The position numbers were made by a program, and so were the translations under genes. Positions 51,143-59,227 of a DNA stretch of 64,000 nt are shown here, one piece after another; within the stretch, counting starts at the first letter, position 1; every line of letters starts with the position of its first letter. Under the pieces are notes generated by a model. That model made no database searches. It saw nothing but the letters and a program-made list of their open reading frames with translations, and had not been told where the DNA came from. Source of the stretch: Rhodospirillales bacterium (lineage in GTDB: Bacteria > Pseudomonadota > Alphaproteobacteria > Acetobacterales > Acetobacteraceae); assembly GCA_025352665.1 (NCBI GenBank), contig JANXSM010000034.1, positions 1-64,000 on the forward strand, written 5' to 3'.

Positions 51143-51841
51143 TCATCCGCCAGGACCATCAGCGCGCGCTCGCAACGCTCCGACCAGATAGCGGGCTGCC
51201 AGCGGCAGCAAGCCGAGGGCGGCGAACGAGAGCAGCACCTGCGGGCTGAGAATGCCGGACATTGACCGGACCTGACCGAGCTGCAGGCCGGCGTTCACGT
51301 AGGCGATGGTGGCCGGAAGCATCCCGATCTGACTCACCCAGAAGAACGTAAGAGGGCGCAATACCGTCAGACCCATCAGCAAATTGACGAGAAAGAACGG
51401 GATCATGGGGATCAGGCGCATTGCGAAGAGGTAGAAAGCCCCCTCCTTATCGATCCCACGCGACAGCACGGTCATTTTGGCCGCGAAGCGACGTTGCACC
51501 ATGCCGCGCAGCATCCATCGACTCAGGAGAAACGCCAGGGTTGCACCAATACTTGACGCGAACGACACCAGCACTGTGCCTTCGACCAAACCGAACAACG
51601 CCCCGGCGGCGATCGTCAGGATCTCCGCACCGGGCAGTGGCAGAGCGGCGAACCCTACATAAAGAGCCACGAAAATCGCGGCCAATCCGAACGGATGCGC
51701 AGCGCCGTAGGTAGACAATTCGCGCTGATGCATGCCCAACGAGGCAAGTGAAAGGAATGACAGAACCCGCACGGCGAGGACCAACAACAGCCCGGCCACC
51801 AGGATTGCGAGCACCAATCGCACGATCAGTCGCATGTTCAT
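51143..51841 (-). CDS. TVP38/TMEM64 (VTT domain) membrane protein
   Basis: 232 residues with about six hydrophobic segments. The VTT core includes YVGFAALPLPGAEILTIAAG, GALFGLVEGTVLVSFASSIG and LRLIPMIPFFLVNLLMGLT. DedA-like proteins of this family may act as lipid scramblases or ion-coupled transporters. It lies upstream of the two glycosyltransferases in the same direction, a linkage seen in arsenosugar-type loci. Confidence 0.88.
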   Translation of the reverse strand: MNMRLIVRLVLAILVAGLLLVLAVRVLSFLSLASLGMHQRELSTYGAAHPFGLAAIFVALYVGFAALPLPGAEILTIAAGALFGLVEGTVLVSFASSIGATLAFLLSRWMLRGMVQRRFAAKMTVLSRGIDKEGAFYLFAMRLIPMIPFFLVNLLMGLTVLRPLTFFWVSQIGMLPATIAYVNAGLQLGQVRSMSGILSPQVLLSFAALGLLPLAARYLVGALRARADGPGG

Positions 51842-51866
51842 ATTAGGCTGCCCCCGCGCTGGGTGG

Positions 51867-52589
51867 CTAGAATCGGGTTGTGAGAGCGGTCAGCCACGCA
51901 GGGGATGCCTCCACCAGCATCGTCTCCAAAATCTTGTCAAAACCGGTGAGGATCAGCACGGAGACAGTGAGCGACGTGGCGCCGAGCAGGATCTTGCCGG
52001 CCTTGCCGACACCCATCATCCGCCCGCGCCAGCGCATCAGCATCTGGCGCGAGAGCCGGCTGACGAGCACGAGGGGCAACGCGGCCCCAAGACCGAAGGC
52101 GACCATGACTGCGGCCACGCTGCCGAGGTCGCGTCCCTGAGCGGCGAGCACCGAGGCCGCTCCGAGCGTCGGGCCGACGCATGGGCTCCACACGGCGCCC
52201 AGCAGGACGCCGATCGAGAACTGGCCGCCAAGCCCGGATGGAGTGAACCGCTCCATGAACTGGCTCGCTCCATTTCCAAAGCCACTGGTCGCCATGGCGA
52301 AGCGCAGTTGCAGTGTACCGCTCAACAACACGATCCCAACCAGCCCGAGCACCACAGCCGCCACGTCGCGCACCACGCCGCCGTCCAGTCCGACCGAGAA
52401 GCCAATCGTTGCCACGAATAGACCGATGACAACGAAGGAGGTCACCAGCCCTGCGGCCAATGCCAAGGCGCCAAAGCGATGCGCGGCCCCTGCCGGCGCG
52501 AACACCAGCGGCAGCACGGGCAGAACGCAGGGAGACAGGATCGACAGGATGCCGGCCAGGAAGCCGAATCCGAGTACGCTGGCACCCAC
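51867..52589 (-). CDS. CcdA/DsbD-type transmembrane thiol reductase
   Basis: 240 residues, six helices, two Cys each in a Pro-rich motif: LSPCVLPVLPLVF in helix 1 and WSPCVGPTLGAAS in helix 4, the redox pair that passes electrons across the inner membrane. GTG 52589 lies seven bases after the thioredoxin-like gene. It likely reduces that periplasmic partner. The link to the rest of the metal-stress region is by position. Confidence 0.88.
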   Translation of the reverse strand: MGASVLGFGFLAGILSILSPCVLPVLPLVFAPAGAAHRFGALALAAGLVTSFVVIGLFVATIGFSVGLDGGVVRDVAAVVLGLVGIVLLSGTLQLRFAMATSGFGNGASQFMERFTPSGLGGQFSIGVLLGAVWSPCVGPTLGAASVLAAQGRDLGSVAAVMVAFGLGAALPLVLVSRLSRQMLMRWRGRMMGVGKAGKILLGATSLTVSVLILTGFDKILETMLVEASPAWLTALTTRF

Positions 52590-52595
52590 GCCGGG

Positions 52596-52997
52596 TCAGC
52601 TCCGGCTCTTGTCGAGCAATGCCTTGATCGAGTCAGGATCAGTGTCGCCGACCGAGACCCCCTTGAGGGCCGTGCCATGAAACACGATCAACGTGCTCTG
52701 CATGCGTGCGCCCATGGCCCGCACAACATCCTTCTGCGTGTCGAAATCGACATGCAAAATGACCAGATTCGCAAACGCCGGCGTGGCGGCAAGGCTGTCG
52801 ATGATCGGCTTCTGCTGCGCGCAGGTCGGACACCAGGTCGCGGAGATATCGACCAGGATCGGCTGACCATCGGCCTGCGCAGACTTGAATGCCTGCTCGG
52901 TGAACGGCGCGACTGTTGCAGCGACCGCAGAGGCTGCGCCATGCAGCGACATGAAGCCGGCCAGGAGGGCGGCGGGCAGGAAACGGAGAAGTCGCAT
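52596..52997 (-). CDS. Periplasmic thioredoxin-like protein
   Basis: 133 residues with a Sec signal (MRLLRFLPAALLAGFMSLHG) and a thioredoxin fold with ISATWCPTCAQQKP as the active site and the cis-Pro region at MQSTLIVFHG, where a Thr replaces the usual Pro-preceding pattern. Probably receives electrons from the CcdA-like protein encoded seven bases downstream and reduces periplasmic thiols. It heads the minus-strand run and is divergent from the sigma factor gene. Confidence 0.88.
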   Translation of the reverse strand: MRLLRFLPAALLAGFMSLHGAASAVAATVAPFTEQAFKSAQADGQPILVDISATWCPTCAQQKPIIDSLAATPAFANLVILHVDFDTQKDVVRAMGARMQSTLIVFHGTALKGVSVGDTDPDSIKALLDKSRS

Positions 52998-53192
52998 AGG
53001 TGATGTCCCTTTGCTCGAGCGTGCAATATCCGGACGCCCGGCGGGGGCCGCGCATTCCGCGCTCCCTGTACGCCGGGAGCAGCTGAAAGGTTACACTGCG
53101 GCCCGTATGACTGGGGGGCGCCGGCCGCGGAGCCTCTCGCTTCCTGGTATCAGCCTGGGCGGCCTATAAGACCGCAACGATGGAATGGCAGG

Positions 53193-53753
53193 ATGGCCGG
53201 AGAAGACCCAAGGTGGCGGGAGTGGATGCGGGCGGCCCAACAGGGCGACCGCGTGCTCTATGGCGCGCTGTTGACCGCGGTGATCCGGCCGCTGCGTCGC
53301 GCGGCCCGGGCGCGCTGGCCGCGGGCGGACGCCGCTGCGATCGAGGATGCCGTGCAGGAGACGCTGCTCGCGCTGCACAACTCGCGCCACCTCTACGATC
53401 CAGAGCGGCCATTCATGCCGTTCCTGTTCGGAATCATGCGCTTTCGCGGCGGTGACGTCATGCGCAGAACGCGCCGCGCGGGAGCGCGGGAGACATCAAT
53501 CGACGACATACCTGAAACCTCTGACGCCCTCAGGACGGATAGTGATCAGGACAAAGGGCTGGAAGCCGACGCATTGCGGGCCGCAATCGCGCGGTTGCCG
53601 GACGGACAGAGACGGGCAATTGAGATGACAAAACTGCAGGAGCTATCGTTGGAGGAAGCGTCGACCGTGAGCGGCATGAGTGTGGCCGCGCTGAAAGTGG
53701 CGACGCATCGCGGCGTGCTGGCTCTTCGCAAATTGCTGAACGGATCAAACTGA
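53193..53753 (+). CDS. ECF RNA polymerase sigma factor
   Basis: 186 residues: region 2 with AIEDAVQETLLALHNSRHLY and FLFGIMRFRGGDVMR, and region 4 with ELSLEEASTVSGMSVAALKV followed by THRGVLALRKLL. ATG 53193 is taken, without a strong ribosome site. The next gene is an NrsF-type anti-sigma factor, so this belongs to the group that responds to metal or oxidative stress and should drive the bufferin operon. I could not place a convincing promoter for it. Confidence 0.92.
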   Translation: MAGEDPRWREWMRAAQQGDRVLYGALLTAVIRPLRRAARARWPRADAAAIEDAVQETLLALHNSRHLYDPERPFMPFLFGIMRFRGGDVMRRTRRAGARETSIDDIPETSDALRTDSDQDKGLEADALRAAIARLPDGQRRAIEMTKLQELSLEEASTVSGMSVAALKVATHRGVLALRKLLNGSN

Positions 53754-53754
53754 G

Positions 53755-54423
53755 ATGAAGACCGAACGTCTTGTCGAACGGCTCGCTTCGGAGTTGACGC
53801 CCGTCCAGCGCATCGCCAGGCCGGCGACGCGCCTCGCATGGTGGCTGCTGATCTCCGTCCCGGCGGTATGTCTGGTCGTCTGGGCCTTCGGGCTGCGCCC
53901 TGATCTTGCCGAGCGTTTGTCCGATCGAGCGTTTCTCGTCGAAGAAGCTGCGGCTCTACTGACTGCGGCGGTCGGCATCTATGCGGCACTTTGCGCCGGC
54001 TTGCCCGACCAACCCGGATGGAAGGTGTGGCTGCCGATGGCTCCGATGGCGTTGTGGCTTGGATTTCTCGGACAGCAGTGCCTCGATGTATTCCTCCGGC
54101 AGGGGCCGGAAGGTCTGCGGATCACATCCGATGCTATGTGTCTTCCGGCGATCGCAATGGGTGGCCTGATACCCGCGATCGCCATCGTCGTCATGCTGCG
54201 CCGCAGCGGCAAATTTCGCACCACGCACGCGTGTCTCTGCGGTGCCATGGGTGCGGCGGCGCTGGGTGCGGCTGCGCTTCGCCTCTTTCACATGGAAGAC
54301 GCCGCCATCATGGTGATCGTCTGGCAGCTCGGCTCGGTCGCATTGTTCAGCCTGGTCGCTGGTGCGATCAGTAGGATGCTTGTCGATAACCAGCCAGACA
54401 GCTTTCTCCACGGAGCGCCGTAA
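53755..54423 (+). CDS. NrsF family anti-sigma factor (DUF1109)
   Basis: 222 residues with six hydrophobic segments and the typical ERLVERLASELTPVQRIARP cytosolic start. GLPDQPGWKVWLPMAPMALW and LFHMEDAAIMVIVWQLGSV carry the HxxE-like membrane motifs of the group. NrsF proteins hold the sigma factor at the membrane until a metal or oxidant signal. The start comes one base after the sigma stop. Confidence 0.9.
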   Translation: MKTERLVERLASELTPVQRIARPATRLAWWLLISVPAVCLVVWAFGLRPDLAERLSDRAFLVEEAAALLTAAVGIYAALCAGLPDQPGWKVWLPMAPMALWLGFLGQQCLDVFLRQGPEGLRITSDAMCLPAIAMGGLIPAIAIVVMLRRSGKFRTTHACLCGAMGAAALGAAALRLFHMEDAAIMVIVWQLGSVALFSLVAGAISRMLVDNQPDSFLHGAP

Positions 54424-54494
54424 CCTTTCCGCTCGATCCCTCCAATTGGGAGTGCGGGTCCGCTTCCGGACCGCAACGCTCAAGGAGAGAGAGT

Positions 54495-54815
54495 ATGGAT
54501 CGCAGAATGTTCGCTGCCTCGGTGTTTGCCGCCGCGGTGGGCCTCGCCGGCGCAGCGGTAACCGTGACCCCGGCTTCCGCCCAGATGATGACCAAAGATC
54601 AGATGATGCAGGTGCAGCAGGCCAACATGGCGCGCGCCAAGAGCGGCCATCTGGTCGCGTGCTACGGCATCAACGCGGTCGCGAAGAACGACTGTGCCGC
54701 TGGCGCGCATTCCTGCGCGGGCCAGGCTACCGCGGCGCGTGACACCAAATCCTTCGTGCTGCTGCCCGCAGGCGACTGCGAGAAGATCGCTGGCGGCGCG
54801 TTGAAGGCCTCCTGA
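54495..54815 (+). CDS. bufA: Bufferin-type periplasmic metallophore BufA (DUF2282)
   Basis: 106 residues: a signal peptide (RRMFAASVFAAAVGLAGAAV), a Met/Gln-rich spacer and the bufferin core VACYGINAVAKNDCAAGAHS, then CAGQ and LPAGDCEK, with four cysteines. In characterised bufferins core Cys are turned into thiooxazole or related groups by the BufB/BufC enzyme and the peptide then binds copper in the periplasm. AAGGAGAG precedes ATG 54495. It lies downstream of the ECF/NrsF pair, the expected regulators. Confidence 0.9.
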   Translation: MDRRMFAASVFAAAVGLAGAAVTVTPASAQMMTKDQMMQVQQANMARAKSGHLVACYGINAVAKNDCAAGAHSCAGQATAARDTKSFVLLPAGDCEKIAGGALKAS

Positions 54816-54828
54816 ACAGGAGCGCATC

Positions 54829-55713
54829 ATGGCGGTCGCCCCCCTGACCGCGTGCGATGGCGTCGGTCCGATTCCCCATTCCGCGGGGATCGGACTACGC
54901 TTTCCGCATCACGCGGCGTTCCTGGACACCAGGCCCACCGCGGGATGGGTCGAGGTTCATAGCGAGAACTACCTGAACGGCCCGGCGCTCACGGTGCTGG
55001 AGGCTTTGCGCGCCGACTACCCAATCTCGTTGCACAGCGTCGGCCTGTCGCTCGGCAGCGCCGAGGGCGTGGATGTCCGCCATCTCGCGCGTATTGCTGA
55101 CCTTGCTGACCGCATCGATCCCGGACTGATGTCCGAACATCTTGCCTGGGGCGCGGTGGACCACGATTTCTTGGCCGACCTTCTGCCGCTGCCGCTGACC
55201 GAGGAAAGCCTCGATGTCGTCTGCCGCAACGTCGATCTCGTTCAAACCGCGCTCAAGCGCCGCATTTTGATGGAGAATCCTTCCACCTACCTCCAGTTCA
55301 AACACTCGACCATCCCCGAGCCAGAATTCTTGACCGCCCTCGCCGCGCGAACCGGCTGCGGCTTGATCTGTGACGTCAACAACATCTTTGTCAGCGCGAC
55401 CAATCATGGATGGGATGCCGCGCAGTATCTGCGGTCGCTGCCGGCCGAAGCCATTGGCGAGTTCCATCTTGGCGGCCACTGCGAGGCCGATACCGACGTG
55501 GCGCGGCTGCTGCTCGATACGCATGACCGGGCGGTCGCACCCGCTGTGTGGTTCCTCTTCGAAATGGCTTTACGGGTCATCGGGCCACGGCCCACGCTGA
55601 TCGAATGGGATGCCGCGATCCCGGCTTTGCCCGTACTGCTCGCGGAGGCGGATCTCGCACAGCGCGCTTTGGCCGACCACACCGCGGGAGGCCGCGATGT
55701 CCTCGCTGCTTGA
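54829..55713 (+). CDS. bufB: Multinuclear iron oxidase BufB (DUF692, MNIO)
   Basis: 294 residues. MNIO enzymes use two or three irons and O2 to modify Cys in bufferin precursors. Ligand regions are visible in order: WVEVHSENYLNG, YPISLHSVGLSLGS, DPGLMSEHLAWG, ILMENPSTYLQF, GLICDVNNIFVS, GEFHLGGH and ALRVIGPRPTLIEWD. It starts 13 bases after bufA and overlaps bufC by 17 bases. Confidence 0.92.
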   Translation: MAVAPLTACDGVGPIPHSAGIGLRFPHHAAFLDTRPTAGWVEVHSENYLNGPALTVLEALRADYPISLHSVGLSLGSAEGVDVRHLARIADLADRIDPGLMSEHLAWGAVDHDFLADLLPLPLTEESLDVVCRNVDLVQTALKRRILMENPSTYLQFKHSTIPEPEFLTALAARTGCGLICDVNNIFVSATNHGWDAAQYLRSLPAEAIGEFHLGGHCEADTDVARLLLDTHDRAVAPAVWFLFEMALRVIGPRPTLIEWDAAIPALPVLLAEADLAQRALADHTAGGRDVLAA

Positions 55714-56497
55714 ACTCCAGCGCAACTTTCGCGTGGCGCTGCTGGCGGGCACCGATGCGGCGTCGTCGACCGTCATCGGCGGGACATTGGATGCTACAGC
55801 TCGCGTGGGCATCTATCGCAACAACATGCTCGGTAACCTAATAGGGGCTCTGCGTTTGACGTTCCCCGCTGTGGAGCGCCTGGTCGGGGCCGATTTCTTT
55901 GCTGGCGCCGCCGCTCAGTTTATTTCAGCCACGCCGCCAGAGAGTGCCGATCTCTACGAATATGGCGCGTCGTTCCCGGCCTTCCTCGCCGAGTTCGAGC
56001 CTGCCCAGGGCATTGCCTATCTGGCCGACGTGGCGCGGTTAGAATGGGCGGTGAGCCAAGCCTTACATGCGCCATTCGTTCCGGCGCTCACGGCGAGCGC
56101 GCTGCCTGGCGTACCCGAGTCGCGGCAGGCTGATCTGCGGTTCACACCGCATCCTTCGCTGTCGCTGCTGGCGCTGGCGTATCCCGCCAAGGCGATCTGG
56201 GAGGCTGTGCTGAACGAAGACGCGCAGGCACGTGCAGACAGTCTGACCGCCATTGACATCGCGGCGGCGGGCGATGTCGTGGCCGTCCTACGGGGCAGTG
56301 ACGGACTGACCCTCCTGACGTTGTCGCCGATCGCCTACGGTCTTGCTTGTGCCCTGACCGGTGGGCGGTCTCTCGCAGACGCGCTCGATCTCGTTCCGAT
56401 CGAAGATGCCGCACCATTGCTCGGCGGCTTTATCACGCACGGCTTCTTCAGCCGCTGTGACCTGCCGGAACACCTCCCCCAGCAAATCCCAGGATGA
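55697..56497 (+). CDS. bufC: BufC/HvfC partner protein (DUF2063)
   Basis: 266 residues from ATG 55697. SSLLELQRNFRVALLAGTDA and VGIYRNNMLGNLIGALRLTF followed by PAVERLVG are the DUF2063 putative DNA-binding-like domain, which in this context binds the bufferin leader and delivers it to BufB. The C-terminal half is a beta-rich second domain (LRFTPHPSLSLLALAYPA). It is coupled to bufB by overlap and to the DoxX gene by an ATGA-type junction. Confidence 0.9.
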   Translation: MSSLLELQRNFRVALLAGTDAASSTVIGGTLDATARVGIYRNNMLGNLIGALRLTFPAVERLVGADFFAGAAAQFISATPPESADLYEYGASFPAFLAEFEPAQGIAYLADVARLEWAVSQALHAPFVPALTASALPGVPESRQADLRFTPHPSLSLLALAYPAKAIWEAVLNEDAQARADSLTAIDIAAAGDVVAVLRGSDGLTLLTLSPIAYGLACALTGGRSLADALDLVPIEDAAPLLGGFITHGFFSRCDLPEHLPQQIPG

Positions 56498-56976
56498 AAC
56501 CGATGAGTATGACCGCAAGCAAGCCTGTGGGCGCCGAAAACGGGCTGATGAAAATGATAGGCTCCATCATCGGACTGTTCGACCGTATTCCCTATTGGCT
56601 GATCGCGCTGACGGCTCGCATCGCGCTCGCGCAGGTCTTCTGGAGTTCGGCACAGGCGCATTTGGCCAATTGGGAAACCACGCTCTACATGTTTGGCGAC
56701 ACCTACCAAGTGCCTCTGCTGCCGCCTGATCTGGCGGCCTATCTTGCGGTGGCGATGGAGTTGGCGATGCCGCCGTTGTTGGTGCTGGGATTTGCCACGC
56801 GATTTGCGGCACTGGCGCTGTTCGGCATGACCATGGTGATCGAGATTTTCGTGTTTCCGGAGGCGTGGCCGACGCATATCCAATGGGCGGCTATGCAACT
56901 TGTGCTCATGGGCCGCGGCGCTGGATCGGTCTCGCTCGATGCACTCATTCAGCGCTGGTTCAAGCAACCAGCATGA
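56494..56976 (+). CDS. DoxX family membrane protein
   Basis: 160 residues, four hydrophobic helices: LIALTARIALAQVFWSSAQA, PLLPPDLAAYLAVAMELAMP, PPLLVLGFATRFAALALFG and IQWAAMQLVLMGRGAGSVSL are the DoxX pattern. DoxX often ends bufferin operons and is thought to serve membrane redox balance. The start overlaps bufC by four bases. Confidence 0.9.
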   Translation: MKPMSMTASKPVGAENGLMKMIGSIIGLFDRIPYWLIALTARIALAQVFWSSAQAHLANWETTLYMFGDTYQVPLLPPDLAAYLAVAMELAMPPLLVLGFATRFAALALFGMTMVIEIFVFPEAWPTHIQWAAMQLVLMGRGAGSVSLDALIQRWFKQPA

Positions 56977-57041
56977 ACAGGCGGCATGCAAGGGCATCCG
57001 CTTCGAAGCTACCAACCTTAAAACTTGTAAGGAATGACTTC

Positions 57042-57710
57042 ATGCAGACGATCACACGGCGGCAGATACTTGGCGCGGGCTCGATGATGGGCTTGGCACC
57101 CTTGGCAATGAGCCGGGGTGCGGCCGCGGCACAGACCGGATTGGACCTTCAGTTCATCCTTCATGCCGTGTTCTTTTCAGACGAGACGCATCAGGCCAAG
57201 CCGCTCGATCCGCACGCCTTCGTCAAGGATGCAACGGCGCAGGCCGCTGTCGGGCCGCAGAACATTCCGCATGCCGCCGGCTTTCGGCCCGCATTGGTGG
57301 CCGGCCCGCTCGATGTCGAGGCGTTCAATGCGCAGGGCAAGAGCCTGGGCTTCACCCTTTCGGACTGGTTCGCCGCCAAGGGTTCCGTGAAGATCACCCC
57401 GTCCGGAAATGGCGCGAAGATCGATTGCCAATTTACCCAGTTGCGGCCCAACGGAGTCTATAGCCTGTTCGAAAACCATTTCGATCAGAAGCCAATCGGC
57501 TTTACCCCGTCCGATGGTTCCGGGAAAGGCAACAGCTTCACCGCAGACGCAAGCGGCCATGCGGCGATCAGCCTCGTGTCGCCGCGGCCTCTGACTCACG
57601 ATAACGCCGTTCTGCTGGTCTATCACAGCGACAACCAGACGCACGGCGAGCAGCGCGGCGAAATCGGGGTGACCGCGCATCATCAGATCATCGTGCGTAT
57701 TCCGGCTTGA
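57042..57710 (+). CDS. Tat-exported protein of unknown function
   Basis: 222 residues from ATG 57042 with AAGGA upstream. The Tat signal reads TRRQILGAGSMMGLAPLAMS and ends near AAAQ. The mature part looks like a beta-sandwich, with HAVFFSDETHQAKPLDPHAF, LFENHFDQKPIGFTPSDGSG and NAVLLVYHSDNQTHGEQRGE; several His and Asp residues could bind metal. I do not recognise a family. The stop overlaps the TTG start of the flavoprotein gene, so it is part of the operon that follows. Confidence 0.7.
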   Translation: MQTITRRQILGAGSMMGLAPLAMSRGAAAAQTGLDLQFILHAVFFSDETHQAKPLDPHAFVKDATAQAAVGPQNIPHAAGFRPALVAGPLDVEAFNAQGKSLGFTLSDWFAAKGSVKITPSGNGAKIDCQFTQLRPNGVYSLFENHFDQKPIGFTPSDGSGKGNSFTADASGHAAISLVSPRPLTHDNAVLLVYHSDNQTHGEQRGEIGVTAHHQIIVRIPA

Positions 57711-59227
57711 CGACGGGGCGCGGCACCTGGTCGCGGCCGCGCCGCTACGACCGCAACCTCGTGGTCATCGGCGCCGGCTCGGCCGGTCTGGTCAGCGCCT
57801 ATCTCGGCGCCGCCTTGCGCGCCGGGGTCACGCTGGTTGAAGGCGACCGCATGGGCGGTGATTGCCTGAACACAGGCTGTGTCCCGTCCAAGGCCATCAT
57901 CCGCAGCGCCCGCCTTGCCGCCGACAGCCGTCGAGCCGCGTCGTTCGGCCTGTCCGGGCCTGCGCTCGCGGTGGATTTCGCCGCCGTGATGGGCAGGGTG
58001 CAGGCCAAGATCGCCGCCATCGCGCCGCATGACTCGGTCGAACGCTTCTCGGCCCTCGGTGTTGACGTGCGGCGTGGCCATGCGCGGATCGTCTCGCCCT
58101 GGTGCGTGGAGGTCGATGGCAGCCCGATCACCACCCGCGCGATCGTCATCGCCGCCGGCGCCGAACCGATCGTGCCCGATCTGCCGGGCCTCGCCGAGAC
58201 TGACTATCTGACCCCTGAAACCTTGTGGCGGCTGCGCAGCCTGCCGTCCCGCCTGCTGGTGCTGGGCGGTGGCCCGATCGGCTGTGAGATGGCACAGGCC
58301 TTCGCGCAGTTGGGCAGCCAGGTGACCTTGCTGCAGCAGGCGCCGCGGCTCCTGATGCGCGAGGACGACGAGGTCTCGGCTTTCGTCACCGAAAGGCTGG
58401 CGGCGGATGGCGTTCGGATCCTGACTGGCACCAAGGCCGTCGCCATCGAGAGCACCGGCGGCGTCCACGCGTTGCGGATCACGCAGGACGGCGTCGATAG
58501 CACAGTGCCGTTCGACGCCATCCTGATCACAATCGGCCGCCGCGCCCGTACGTCAGGCTACGGGCTGGAGGAACTCGAGATTGGCATAACCCCGAAGCAG
58601 ACGGTGGCGACCAACGCCTTTCTGCAGACTAGCCATCCCAGCATCGTCGCCTGCGGCGACGTGGCCGGCCCTTACCAATTCACCCATGCCGCGGCCTATC
58701 AGGCACAGTCGGCGGTGCTGACCGGGTTGTTCGCGCCGTTCTATCGGTCGCGTCCGGACTACACCGTCATGCCAGCCGTGACCTTTACCGATCCCGAGGT
58801 CGCGCGGGTCGGGCTGAACGAGCGCGAGGCGAAGGCACAGGGCATCGCCTATGAATGCGTGCGATACGATTTGCACGAACTGGACCGTGCGATAGTCGAT
58901 GGCGCCACCGAAGGCTTCCTGAAAGTGCTGACGCAGCCAGGCAAGGACCGCATCATCGGGGCGACCATCGTCGGCGCCCATGCTGGTGAAACGCTGGTCG
59001 AATTCGCCCTGGCAATGCGGCACGGCATCGGTCTGAAAGGCGTGCTCAACACCGTTCATGCCTATCCGACCTATGCCGAGGCCAATCGGTATGTGGCCGG
59101 GGCATGGCGGCGCGCGCACGCCTCTCCCACCGCGCTGGGCCTGCTGGCGCGGTTTCACGCCTGGCGGCGCGGTACTGCCGGCCTATCCACCTTCAATCGC
59201 ACCGAACAGGGAGCGCCCTCAGCATGA
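57707..59227 (+). CDS. Mercuric-reductase-like FAD/NAD(P) oxidoreductase
   Basis: 506 residues of the disulfide oxidoreductase class I family. FAD site VVIGAGSAGLVSAYLGAALR, redox pair GGDCLNTGCVPSKA, NAD(P) site LLVLGGGPIGCEMAQAFAQL, second FAD motif PSIVACGDVAGP and the dimer-end His region NTVHAYPTYAEANRYVAG. It lacks the N-terminal HMA and C-terminal Cys pair of true MerA, so Hg(II) reduction is not implied. Similar proteins occur next to VTT-domain proteins. TTG 57707 overlaps the preceding stop; its natural start may be GTG or ATG in relatives. Confidence 0.87.
   Translation: MTTGRGTWSRPRRYDRNLVVIGAGSAGLVSAYLGAALRAGVTLVEGDRMGGDCLNTGCVPSKAIIRSARLAADSRRAASFGLSGPALAVDFAAVMGRVQAKIAAIAPHDSVERFSALGVDVRRGHARIVSPWCVEVDGSPITTRAIVIAAGAEPIVPDLPGLAETDYLTPETLWRLRSLPSRLLVLGGGPIGCEMAQAFAQLGSQVTLLQQAPRLLMREDDEVSAFVTERLAADGVRILTGTKAVAIESTGGVHALRITQDGVDSTVPFDAILITIGRRARTSGYGLEELEIGITPKQTVATNAFLQTSHPSIVACGDVAGPYQFTHAAAYQAQSAVLTGLFAPFYRSRPDYTVMPAVTFTDPEVARVGLNEREAKAQGIAYECVRYDLHELDRAIVDGATEGFLKVLTQPGKDRIIGATIVGAHAGETLVEFALAMRHGIGLKGVLNTVHAYPTYAEANRYVAGAWRRAHASPTALGLLARFHAWRRGTAGLSTFNRTEQGAPSA

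Noticed and set aside
57707-59227. The flavoprotein as a true mercuric reductase in a mer operon
   Set aside because: The N-terminal metal-binding domain and C-terminal Cys pair of MerA are absent and no merR, merT or merP genes lie nearby.
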